Assembly (NCBI GenBank): GCA_017848205.1
Contig: JAGDDO010000068.1
Span: 1-7,962 of the forward strand
Source: Oscillospiraceae bacterium
GTDB taxonomy: Bacteria; Bacillota_A; Clostridia; Oscillospirales; Ruminococcaceae
Reading direction: 5' to 3'
Length of the DNA: 7,962 nt
Numbering within the stretch: the first letter of the stretch is position 1; every line of letters begins with the position of its first letter. The notes beneath the pieces were generated by a model. The model did no database searches and was not told the origin of the DNA. It saw nothing but the letters and a program-made list of their open reading frames with translations. Below, in pieces: positions 1 to 6,318 of this stretch. The translations under genes and the position numbers were made by a program.

Positions 1-117
1 ATGGGTATGATGATGCTTCCGCCGGCGATGATCTCGCTGCCGTTCAAGCTCATGCTCTTCATAGTTGCCGACGGCTGGAACCTGCTTATCGAATCACTCA
101 TTGTGAGCTTCAATTAG
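1..117 (+). CDS. fliP: FliP, flagellar export gate protein, 3' end only
   Basis: Only the last 38 codons of this gene are in the window; it runs in from the left in frame 1 and ends with TAG at 115-117. The visible peptide starts [20 protein letters not shown] and continues VADGWNLL before a short polar tail. This is the highly conserved C-terminal end of FliP, including the [12 protein letters not shown] block and the last hydrophobic segment. FliP forms the membrane-embedded core of the flagellar type III export channel together with FliQ and FliR. fliQ follows 18 bases downstream, the classic order. The ATG at position 1 is an internal methionine, not a start. Identification is from recognisable family sequence; the rest of the protein cannot be judged. 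Confidence 0.93.
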   Translation: MGMMMLPPAMISLPFKLMLFIVADGWNLLIESLIVSFN

Positions 118-135
118 CGTAAAGAGGTGTAGATT

Positions 136-399
136 ATGACACAGGAAGAAATACTCGATCTTTTCATGAACGCTATGTACGCTTCATTCAAGCTCGCGGC
201 TCCGGTCCTTATCGCAAGCATTGTCATCGGTCTTCTGGTCGCCATTTTTCAGGCGGCAACGCAGATCCATGAGCAGACACTCACCTTCGTTCCGAAGGTA
301 CTGGTGATCGCTCTCATGCTTCTGGTGCTCGGTTCCTGGATGATACGCATAGTAACCGAGTTCTTTAACATGATCTTTGACAAGATAGCGGGAATGTAG
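136..399 (+). CDS. fliQ: FliQ, flagellar export gate subunit
   Basis: This 87-residue protein matches the usual length of FliQ (about 85-90). It has two hydrophobic segments, roughly residues 14-38 and 52-75. Between them lies the conserved stretch AIFQAATQIHEQTLTFVPK, whose QAATQ-QEQTL-like core is typical of FliQ. FliQ packs around the FliP/FliR core of the flagellar type III export gate in the cytoplasmic membrane. The ATG start is supported by AAGAGGTG at 122-129 with short spacing. The gene sits 18 bases after fliP and 8 bases before fliR, so translation is probably coupled. Nothing is truncated or unusual. Confidence 0.96.
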   Translation: MTQEEILDLFMNAMYASFKLAAPVLIASIVIGLLVAIFQAATQIHEQTLTFVPKVLVIALMLLVLGSWMIRIVTEFFNMIFDKIAGM

Positions 400-402
400 G
401 TG
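398..402 (+). promoter_or_regulatory. Ribosome binding site that sets the TTG start of fliR
   Basis: AGGTG overlaps the fliQ stop codon (TAG 397-399) and lies 5 bases before TTG 408-410. The GTG at 400-402 is out of frame with fliR, and no in-frame ATG sits at a sensible distance, so TTG is the best start. The overlap suggests translational coupling of fliQ and fliR. Confidence 0.6.
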
Positions 403-407
403 CTTCC

Positions 408-1184
408 TTGACTGAGCTTAATATCATTATCGACAATCTCTATATTTACGTTCTTGTCTTTGTCCGTTTTGCGGTCCTTATCGGATTCAACCCTGTTATT
501 ACAAGAAAGGGTGTCCCGGCAATGGCGAGGACGGGTATAGTTTTTTTCGCAACGGTCCTGCTTGCGCCTCTGGTACCTGTACCGGGGCAGATGGACACGG
601 CGGATCTTGCCCTTGGAATAGCGGCGGAAATAATCGTCGGACTGTTCCTCGGTTATATTTTTAATATTTTTTTCTATATGCTGGCTTATGTAGGCGATAT
701 ACTTGATATGCAGTTCGGTCTTTCCATGGCCAAGGTCATGGATCCGGGTACGGGGGTACAGTCCGCCTTTACCGGAAACCTTATCAATCTTGTATATATG
801 GCATATTTTTTTGTAACCAACAGCCATCTTGTGCTTATAAAGCTTGTTATCGATTCCTACGACCTTATACCAGCAGGAGCTGCAAACATAAACGTGCAGG
901 CTGCAGCAGGGTTCGGCATCGATATTTTCGTTTCAGTGTTTTCACTGGCGGTGCGTCTCGCCTTTCCGTTTGTAGCGACGGAATTTGTGCTTGAGATGGG
1001 AATGGGTATTCTTATGAAGCTCATTCCGCAGATACACGTCTTCGTTATCAACATGCAGTTCAAGATACTGCTTGCCATAACGATGCTTTTCGTGCTTGCC
1101 GCACCGATAACTACTTTTATTGAAAACTACATTATAGTAATGTTTGATAATCTTGAAGAAGCGCTTAACGTACTGGTATCATAA
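408..1184 (+). CDS. fliR: FliR, flagellar export gate protein
   Basis: The product is 258 residues, the normal FliR size (about 250-265). It is very hydrophobic, with several membrane segments along its length (about 10-30, 40-60, 65-95, 120-150, 170-200 and 210-240). Family-like stretches include FVRFAVLIGFNPV near residue 18, the RKGVPAMARTG loop, and DILDMQFGLSMAKVMDPGTG, which resembles the FliR block GExig-qmGls-A---DP. FliR caps the FliP-FliQ export channel and contacts FlhB. The start is TTG, chosen from its Shine-Dalgarno site and the tight spacing to fliQ; the first residues MTELNIII precede the first membrane helix as expected. The gene ends with TAA at 1182-1184, followed by a small hairpin and then flhB. 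Confidence 0.95.
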   Translation: MTELNIIIDNLYIYVLVFVRFAVLIGFNPVITRKGVPAMARTGIVFFATVLLAPLVPVPGQMDTADLALGIAAEIIVGLFLGYIFNIFFYMLAYVGDILDMQFGLSMAKVMDPGTGVQSAFTGNLINLVYMAYFFVTNSHLVLIKLVIDSYDLIPAGAANINVQAAAGFGIDIFVSVFSLAVRLAFPFVATEFVLEMGMGILMKLIPQIHVFVINMQFKILLAITMLFVLAAPITTFIENYIIVMFDNLEEALNVLVS

Positions 1185-1187
1185 AGC

Positions 1188-1202
1188 CGGAGCTGAGCTC
1201 CG
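1188..1202 (+). other. Intergenic hairpin between fliR and flhB
   Basis: A perfect 6-bp stem, CGGAGC (1188-1193) with GCTCCG (1197-1202), closes a TGA loop. It begins four bases after the fliR stop. The following bases (AAACTTTACAG) are not a U-tract, so it does not look like an intrinsic terminator. It may stabilise or delimit the mRNA; that role is inference. Confidence 0.4.
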
Positions 1203-1231
1203 AAACTTTACAGTACACTATTCGGTTTATA

Positions 1232-1239
1232 AAGGGGGG
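1232..1239 (+). promoter_or_regulatory. Ribosome binding site that sets the GTG start of flhB
   Basis: The purine run AAGGGGGG lies 8 bases upstream of GTG 1248-1250. The peptide from this GTG gives the standard FlhB N-terminus (AESSGEKTEQPTGKKLEDAR). The next in-frame methionine is about 38 codons later, inside the first membrane helix, so GTG is clearly the start. Confidence 0.7.
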
Positions 1240-1247
1240 ATCGGCAA

Positions 1248-2342
1248 GTGGCGGAGTCATCAGGAGAAAAAACCGAACAGCCTACCGGGAAAAAGCTTGA
1301 GGATGCCCGGAAAGAGGGTAATGTACCCCAAAGTAAGGAAGTAACTATTGCCATCACCATGGTGGTTTCCTTCTACGCTTTCAACTTTCTTTACTCTCTT
1401 ATAAGGTCACAGGTGACTGAAGTCATGACCGATCAGCTCCACAGGATAGGTACCATGGAACGCTTAAACGGCAACGACCTTCAGGACATGTTCATCTGGC
1501 TCGGTATAAAATACGGGATTGCGGCTTTTCCGCTGCTTCTTATAGTCGGATTTGCCGGATCGATCATAACCCTTGCCCAGACAAAGCTGCTGGTCAATTT
1601 CAAGTCGCTTAAGCCGAAATTCGACCGAATGAACCCCCTGCAGGGCGTAAAACGACTGTTTTCGCTCAAGGGATTCATTGAAGTGCTGAAATCGGTGGTC
1701 AAAATAGCACTTCTCATATGCATTATATACATCTGCATTGCCGGACAATTGAGCAATCTGCCGAAATTAATAGACAGCTCAATTGAAGACGTTGCAGTAT
1801 TTACAGGAAACGTAATTTCTGATATAATAAATAAAGTACTTATAGCTTTTGCCGCTGTAGCAGTAGGAGACTATATGTATCAAAGATTCCAGTATTTCAA
1901 AAATCTGCGAATGACAAAACAGGAAGTAAAAGAAGAATATAAAAACATCGAAGGTGACCCTCAGATCAAGGGCCGTATCAAGCAGAAGCAGCGTGAGATA
2001 TCACAGCGGCGAATGATGGCTGACGTACCGACTGCGGACGTTGTAATCAAGAACCCTACTCACTTTGCCGTTGCGCTTAAGTACGACCGTGAAAACGCAA
2101 ACGCTCCTGTCGTGGTAGCGAAAGGTCAGGACAACATTGCGTTTAAGATCATAAAGATCGCCGAAGAAAATGAAGTGGCTGTAGTGGAAAACGTTCCTCT
2201 TGCCCGTGCTCTTTACGCTTCGGTTGAAGTCGGCATGGAGATACCAAAGGAATTCTACAATCCGGTGGCCGAAATACTCGCCCACATTTACAGCAAAGAT
2301 GAATCAGAATCAGAATCCGCACAGCGGGTAAATGCAGTATAA
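1248..2342 (+). CDS. flhB: FlhB, export switch protein with NPTH autocleavage site
   Basis: The product is 364 residues, close to the usual 350-380. Its polar N-terminus, GEKTEQPTGKKLEDARKEGN, is the FlhB/YscU signature. A membrane domain with four hydrophobic segments follows (about 33-50, 85-112, 143-166 and 185-215). It contains the conserved SLKPKFDRMNPLQGVKRLFS cytoplasmic loop. The cytoplasmic domain carries the GDPQIKGRIKQKQRE linker and the self-cleavage motif N269-P270-T271-H272, the same numbering as the Salmonella enzyme. Cleavage between N and P switches export from rod/hook to filament substrates. The C-terminus is a short acidic, serine-rich tail (DESESESAQ). The start is GTG. 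The motif and flanking residues look intact, so the switch should be functional; this is inferred from the family. Confidence 0.97.
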   Translation: MAESSGEKTEQPTGKKLEDARKEGNVPQSKEVTIAITMVVSFYAFNFLYSLIRSQVTEVMTDQLHRIGTMERLNGNDLQDMFIWLGIKYGIAAFPLLLIVGFAGSIITLAQTKLLVNFKSLKPKFDRMNPLQGVKRLFSLKGFIEVLKSVVKIALLICIIYICIAGQLSNLPKLIDSSIEDVAVFTGNVISDIINKVLIAFAAVAVGDYMYQRFQYFKNLRMTKQEVKEEYKNIEGDPQIKGRIKQKQREISQRRMMADVPTADVVIKNPTHFAVALKYDRENANAPVVVAKGQDNIAFKIIKIAEENEVAVVENVPLARALYASVEVGMEIPKEFYNPVAEILAHIYSKDESESESAQRVNAV

Positions 2343-2380
2343 CTGCCGGAGGCGGGGTGCTTCTTAAAACCTCCGGACAG
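2343..2380 (+). other. Intergenic stem-loop between flhB and flhA
   Basis: CCGGAGG (2346-2352) pairs with CCTCCGG (2370-2376) across a 17-base loop. The stem extends through a bulged A to CTG (2343-2345) and CAG (2378-2380). It starts right after the flhB stop codon. A second weaker pairing, GGAAGC 2385-2390 with GCTTCC 2405-2410, follows. No U-tract follows either stem, so termination is unlikely; a role in mRNA stability or processing is only inferred. Confidence 0.4.
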
Positions 2381-2427
2381 TAACGGAAGCATGATCATAT
2401 CAGCGCTTCCCGAGAGATATCAGGATG

Positions 2428-2434
2428 AAAAGGA
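2428..2434 (+). promoter_or_regulatory. Weak ribosome binding site for the TTG start of flhA
   Basis: AAAAGGA lies 11 bases upstream of TTG 2446-2448, a longish spacing. An in-frame TGA at 2437-2439 rules out any start further upstream. The ATG at 2425 opens only a four-codon frame ending at that TGA. The TTG gives MKRFASLTNN, directly before the first membrane helix, as in other FlhA proteins. Confidence 0.5.
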
Positions 2435-2445
2435 TTTGAGCAGAA

Positions 2446-4503
2446 TTGAAAAGATTTGCAAGTTTAACAAATAACGTAGTAACGGCGTTCGTCGTTCTCA
2501 TAGTATTTCTTCTTATCATTCCGCTTCCGACTTTTATTCTCGACTTTTTGTTTATTTTCCAGATCGGACTTTCACTGGTCATCCTTATGATGTCAATGTA
2601 TGTCAGGGAACCTCTTGAATTCTCCATTTTTCCTACTCTTCTTCTTATCACCACACTTTTCCGACTGGGGCTTAACATCTCATCAACACGTTCCATTCTT
2701 ACCAATGCAGGATATGCCGGTGAGGTCGTAAAAGTATTCGGACAGTTTGTTATCAGAGGAAATGTTGCAGTCGGTCTTGTAATATTCCTTATCATAGTTC
2801 TTGTACAGATGCTCGTTATCACCAAGGGTTCGGAACGAGTTGCTGAAGTATCGGCACGTTTCACCCTCGACGCCATGCCTGGTAAGCAGATGGCTATCGA
2901 CGCCGATCTGAATGCAGGAACCATCACTGAAGACGAGGCTAGAAGAAGACGTGAGAAGATCCAGCGTGAATCAGCTTTCTTCGGAGCCATGGACGGTGCT
3001 TCCAAGTTCGTAAAGGGAGACTCGGTCATGTCCATCGTCGTAACAGTCATAAACCTTGTGGGCGGTATCGTTATCGGTGCCATGACCGGCGTTGACGACG
3101 TACTTCAGACCTACTCCGTTGCCACTGTAGGTGACGGTCTTATGTCACAGGTACCGGCTCTTCTCATCTCAGTATCAACAGGTATGATCGTTACACGTTC
3201 ATCCGCTGAAGATGAACTCAACGAGGACTTCAAGAGAACATTCTTTTCACAGCCGCGCGTTCTTATAATCTCAGGTATTGCAATGCTCTTCCTGATGTTT
3301 GTAGGATTCCCGCCGGTACAGCTCATCCTTATTTCCGCAATGCTCATCGGCTGCGGAATAATGCTCGGCAGAAGGGAAAAGGCAAAGCCTGCTCCTGACA
3401 CCGGTGTGATGGATGAGGGGCTTCCTTCGGAGGAGATCGTCTCCGAGGCAGCTTACTACAGAAACATAGACAATCTTTACGGACTTCTCAATGTGGAACA
3501 GCTCCGTATTGAATTCGGATACAGCCTTATCCCTCTTGTAGATGAGTCAAGCGGCGGTAACTTCCTTGACCGAGTCGTAATGTTCAGAAAACAGTACGCT
3601 CTCGACATGGGTATGATCATTCCGCCGGTACAGTTAAAGGACAGCTCCAGAATAAATCCTAACCAGTATTCCATCTGCATAAAGGGCGAGGAAGTGGCCA
3701 AGGGCGATATTCTGGTAGACCACTATCTCGGTCTTGCACCTTCGGAAAAGGATGACGTCATCGACGGCATCGAGACAATTGAGCCGGCTTTCGGCATCAA
3801 GGCGAAGTGGATAAGCGAGGAGCAGAAGGTAAAGGCAGAACTTCTCGGCTACACGCTCATCGATCCGGTGTCGGTCATCATAACACATCTTTCCGAGGTC
3901 ATCAAGTCTCATGCATATGAAATACTCAACCGTGCCGAGATAAACAACATGCTCGAAAACCTGAAGAAGACCAATCCTGCTATAGTAAACGACACCGTTC
4001 CGGCAGTTGTTTCAGTAAACGAACTCCAGAAGGTGCTGTGCAGACTGCTTCAGGAAGACGTGCCTATACGTGATCTTGAGACCATTCTCGAAACACTCGG
4101 TGACTACGGCCAGAAGATCAAAGATACGGACATGCTTACCGAGTACGTAAGACAGGCACTTAAGAGAACAATTTCACGCCGCTTCACCGAGGCTAACCAG
4201 ATGAAGGTAATAAGCCTCGACACGAGCGTTGAAAATATGATAATGGGAGCAGTAAAGAAACTTGATAACGGCTCCTACCTTGCACTTGACCAGCAGAGCA
4301 TCCAGAAAATAATCAATGCTACTACTGAACAGGTGGACAGAGTAAAGGAACTGGTACAGACTCCGGTAATTCTTACATCTCCGATCGTAAGAGTTTACTT
4401 CAAGAAGCTTATCGACCAGTTCTATCCTAACATTGCAGTTTTATCTTTCAGCGAAATTGACACACAGGTCCAGATACAGGCCCTTGGCAATATTGCCATA
4501 TAA
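2446..4503 (+). CDS. flhA: FlhA, flagellar export gate ring protein
   Basis: This 685-residue protein matches the FlhA length (about 680-700). The N-terminal half is a membrane domain with the conserved blocks IIPLPTFILDFLF, MYVREPLEFSIFPTLLL and RLGLNISSTRSIL (R73-L85). The cytoplasmic FHIPEP loop includes FTLDAMPGKQMAID and the charged SKFVKGD segment. K187 and D192 correspond to K203 and D208 of Salmonella FlhA, linked to proton-driven export. From about residue 320 the soluble domain begins, with NLYGLLNVEQLRIEFGYSLI. It ends in the family-typical RVYFKKLIDQFYPNIAVLSF. FlhA forms a nonameric ring that docks export chaperones and substrates. The gene uses a TTG start. It is followed directly by the sigma factor gene rather than flhF. 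No frameshift or missing block was seen. Confidence 0.97.
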   Translation: MKRFASLTNNVVTAFVVLIVFLLIIPLPTFILDFLFIFQIGLSLVILMMSMYVREPLEFSIFPTLLLITTLFRLGLNISSTRSILTNAGYAGEVVKVFGQFVIRGNVAVGLVIFLIIVLVQMLVITKGSERVAEVSARFTLDAMPGKQMAIDADLNAGTITEDEARRRREKIQRESAFFGAMDGASKFVKGDSVMSIVVTVINLVGGIVIGAMTGVDDVLQTYSVATVGDGLMSQVPALLISVSTGMIVTRSSAEDELNEDFKRTFFSQPRVLIISGIAMLFLMFVGFPPVQLILISAMLIGCGIMLGRREKAKPAPDTGVMDEGLPSEEIVSEAAYYRNIDNLYGLLNVEQLRIEFGYSLIPLVDESSGGNFLDRVVMFRKQYALDMGMIIPPVQLKDSSRINPNQYSICIKGEEVAKGDILVDHYLGLAPSEKDDVIDGIETIEPAFGIKAKWISEEQKVKAELLGYTLIDPVSVIITHLSEVIKSHAYEILNRAEINNMLENLKKTNPAIVNDTVPAVVSVNELQKVLCRLLQEDVPIRDLETILETLGDYGQKIKDTDMLTEYVRQALKRTISRRFTEANQMKVISLDTSVENMIMGAVKKLDNGSYLALDQQSIQKIINATTEQVDRVKELVQTPVILTSPIVRVYFKKLIDQFYPNIAVLSFSEIDTQVQIQALGNIAI

Positions 4504-4509
4504 GCTGCA

Positions 4510-4526
4510 CGGGACAGGACGTCCCG
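4510..4526 (+). other. First hairpin in the flhA-fliA gap
   Basis: CGGGAC (4510-4515) pairs perfectly with GTCCCG (4521-4526) across the loop AGGAC. It begins six bases after the flhA stop. It is followed by GAAAAGTCC, not by a T-run, so it is not a standard terminator. It may act with the second hairpin at 4544-4560; function unknown. Confidence 0.4.
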
Positions 4527-4543
4527 GAAAAGTCCGGCACTTA

Positions 4544-4560
4544 CACCGGATCTTCCGGTG
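4544..4560 (+). other. Second hairpin in the flhA-fliA gap
   Basis: CACCGGA (4544-4550) pairs perfectly with TCCGGTG (4554-4560) around a TCT loop. The downstream bases ATTATGG are not a U-tract. A 10-base palindrome, ATCAGCTGAT (4579-4588), lies between this hairpin and the fliA ribosome binding site and could be a protein site or chance. The 108-base gap holds no gene that I can see. Confidence 0.4.
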
Positions 4561-4595
4561 ATTATGGACAGCAGCCAGATCAGCTGATAATTCGT

Positions 4596-4604
4596 AAGGT
4601 GGTG
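4596..4604 (+). promoter_or_regulatory. Strong ribosome binding site that sets the TTG start of fliA
   Basis: AAGGTGGTG matches the ideal AAGGAGGTG at 8 of 9 bases and lies 7 bases before TTG 4612-4614. An in-frame TGA at 4603-4605 excludes earlier starts. The strong site probably compensates for the weak TTG start codon. Confidence 0.7.
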
Positions 4605-4611
4605 ATCAATC

Positions 4612-5412
4612 TTGAGCAGTGTATCAGGAGTTTCTGAAAACAAAGGGGATAACAGACTTACCGAGGAAAAGGCGGCAGAACTTATGGCCCAGTACCGCCA
4701 GACCGGTGACGTAAGGATAAGAAATGAGCTGGTGATGAACTACAGCTACATAGCAAGGACGGCTGCAATGCAGCTCCGTGGTCTTGCACAGGGCTATGCA
4801 CAGGTCGAGGATATGGTCAGCAACGGCATGTTAACACTTATTGACTGTGTTGAAAAATTCGACGGCGCAAAGGGAATGAAATTTGAGTCCTACGCGTTCA
4901 TGAGAGTCCGCGGCGGGGTCATCGACCTTGTAAGAAAACAGGACTGGATACCGCGCAGAGTAAGAAATGCTGCCAAGGAGATCGCAAATGCGACAAGCGA
5001 GCTGTGTACTGAACTCAAAAGACAGCCTACAGAGGAAGAACTGGCTGCAAAGCTGGGAATTTCCGTGGCAAAGCTCAGACAATACACCAACGAGGTCGCC
5101 GGTGCGGTGACATATTCCTTTGAGGAACTGATCCAGAACGTAAACCAGATGGGTACGCTTCTTGATTCGGCTACAAGCGACTACAGCACGCCGGAAAAGC
5201 AGTTCCTGAAAAATGAAATGAGGGAAAAACTGGTTTCGGCCATTGAATCGCTGGGTGAGCGTGAAAGACTGGTCGTAACGCTTTACTACTACGAGAACCT
5301 CAATCTCAGTGAGATATCGAAGGTTCTTGAAATAAGCGTTCAGCGTGTTTCACAGATATGCACGAAAGCGGTTTCAAAGATAAAGGCGGACATGGAGGAT
5401 TACATAAGATAG
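4612..5412 (+). CDS. fliA: FliA/SigD-type flagellar sigma factor (sigma-28)
   Basis: The product is 266 residues, in the range of FliA/SigD/WhiG sigma factors (about 240-265), with no region 1.1. Region 2 (about residues 38-110) has the family pattern with VEDMVSNGMLTLIDCVEKFD and KFESYAFMRVRGGVIDLVR. It runs into the hallmark DWIPRRVR at residues 111-118. Region 3 follows to about 190. Region 4 (about 200-265) ends with the helix-turn-helix LNLSEISKVLEISVQRVSQI near residues 230-249, which would read the -35 element. This sigma factor directs RNA polymerase to late flagellar and chemotaxis promoters and is normally held by FlgM until the hook is complete. It lies between flhA and the rod genes in one operon, as SigD does in Bacillus-like operons. 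The TTG start has a strong ribosome binding site. FlgM is not in the window. Confidence 0.93.
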   Translation: MSSVSGVSENKGDNRLTEEKAAELMAQYRQTGDVRIRNELVMNYSYIARTAAMQLRGLAQGYAQVEDMVSNGMLTLIDCVEKFDGAKGMKFESYAFMRVRGGVIDLVRKQDWIPRRVRNAAKEIANATSELCTELKRQPTEEELAAKLGISVAKLRQYTNEVAGAVTYSFEELIQNVNQMGTLLDSATSDYSTPEKQFLKNEMREKLVSAIESLGERERLVVTLYYYENLNLSEISKVLEISVQRVSQICTKAVSKIKADMEDYIR

Positions 5413-5441
5413 CAGGACATGATTAACAGGGGGTAGATCAT

Positions 5442-6179
5442 ATGCTAACAGGATTCTACACAGCCGGTTCAGGAATTCTGAATCAGCAGAGAAACGTCAA
5501 CATCATAGGCAATAACATTTCAAACAACCAGACAGCAGGATACAGGGCACAGAGGATGGTTTCAACCACCTACGAGCATAATTTCCTGACAAGACTGGAA
5601 AACGGGGTATACCACAGTATCGGAGAAGGTGATCCGGCCATCTATACAGAGGAGGTCGAGACCATTTTTGACGAGAGCTATCTTAAGGAGACCGAAAATC
5701 CTTATGACATGGCACTTGTGGGAAGGGGCTATTTCAATATAGCCGGAAACAACGCAACATATCTTACGAGAAACGGAAATTTCAATATAGATGCCGAAGG
5801 ATACCTTGTACTTGAAGGGATAGGCAGGGTACAGGGAAGAAACGGCGATCTTCGCGTGGGAGGATCGGACTATACGATAACTCCTCACGGACTTGTTTAT
5901 GACAACGAAGGGGTCTTTGTCGACAGAATACTCGTTACCGCGCCTGCGGAGGGTACAGCAATAAAGAAGTTCGACAACGGAATGTTCGTGGCTGATGCAG
6001 CCGAGGACATTGATGCACCTACGGTGTACCAGAACCATCTTGAACAGTCGAACGTTGACATGAACGAAGAATATACGGGACTTATCGAAGCACAGCGTGC
6101 TCTGCAGGCATGTGAATCGGCACTTAAAATGGTCGACAAGATAAATGAGAAGGCTGCCGGACTTTCCGGTATAAGTTAA
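5442..6179 (+). CDS. flgF: Flagellar rod protein, FlgF/FlhO-like
   Basis: This 245-residue protein belongs to the flagellar basal-body rod family. Its N-terminus has the family signature NVNIIGNNISNNQTAGYRAQ (about residues 18-37). The middle shows the FlgF/FlgG core NPYDMALVGRGYF and YLTRNGNFNIDAEGYLV. The C-terminus has LEQSNVDMNEEYTGLIEAQR, the typical ending helix. There is no signal peptide, as expected for a substrate of the flagellar exporter. It likely forms part of the rod outside the membrane. The first of two tandem paralogues, it resembles FlgF (Bacillus FlhO) rather than FlgG because its tail (ALKMVDKINEKAAG) departs from the FlgG pattern; the subtype is less sure than the family. 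AGGGGG at 5428-5433 supports the ATG. Its stop codon abuts a repeat element. Confidence 0.85.
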   Translation: MLTGFYTAGSGILNQQRNVNIIGNNISNNQTAGYRAQRMVSTTYEHNFLTRLENGVYHSIGEGDPAIYTEEVETIFDESYLKETENPYDMALVGRGYFNIAGNNATYLTRNGNFNIDAEGYLVLEGIGRVQGRNGDLRVGGSDYTITPHGLVYDNEGVFVDRILVTAPAEGTAIKKFDNGMFVADAAEDIDAPTVYQNHLEQSNVDMNEEYTGLIEAQRALQACESALKMVDKINEKAAGLSGIS

Positions 6180-6287
6180 GGAAACGCTGATTTATTCATA
6201 AATCAGCGTGGGGTCCGGGGCGAAGCCCCGCAAATCCCGCCTCCGGAAATCCGGCTTCGCTGGATTTCCGGATCAGTCAGTGTTTCC
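6180..6287. repeat. MITE-like palindromic element with terminal inverted repeats
   Basis: The 108-base block starts with GGAAACGCTGA and ends with the complement of GGAAACACTGA (10 of 11 bases match), so it has short terminal inverted repeats. Inside are three hairpins. The first is an 11-bp stem at 6184-6209 with loop TTCA. The second, CGGGGC-GAA-GCCCCG, is at 6216-6230. The third is an 11-bp stem at 6242-6272, extended by a further three pairs and a TTC loop. It has no coding capacity. It begins at the base after the flgF stop codon and fills most of the flgF-flgG gap. No abutting target-site duplication is evident; ATAAGT occurs at 6171-6176 and 6295-6300 but not next to the repeats. It looks like a non-autonomous mobile repeat of the kind scattered in clostridial genomes; its copy number cannot be seen from here. 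Confidence 0.7.
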
Positions 6288-6318
6288 GTGAGTCATAAGT
6301 ATTGGGGGTATATGATAT

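Noticed and set aside
249..827. Long minus-strand open frame opposite fliQ and fliR
   Set aside because: It lies wholly over two well-identified + strand genes, has no recognisable product and is low-complexity basic sequence, as expected for the antisense of hydrophobic genes.
1104..1110. Sigma-28 -10-like site (CCGATAA) inside fliR
   Set aside because: The closest -35-like tetramer (TAAC at 1078-1081) is 22 bases away, far outside the usual spacing.
1144..1344. Short + strand ORF overlapping the fliR end and flhB start
   Set aside because: It is out of frame with both genes, has no good ribosome binding site, and covers the conserved N-terminus of FlhB in another frame.
2400..3083. Minus-strand open frame of 227 codons opposite flhA
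   Set aside because: The Thr/Arg/Met-rich product is typical antisense translation of a membrane gene, and the + strand FlhA sequence is unmistakable.
4510..4560. Rho-independent terminator between flhA and fliA
   Set aside because: Two good stems exist but neither is followed by a T-run, so an intrinsic terminator is not supported.
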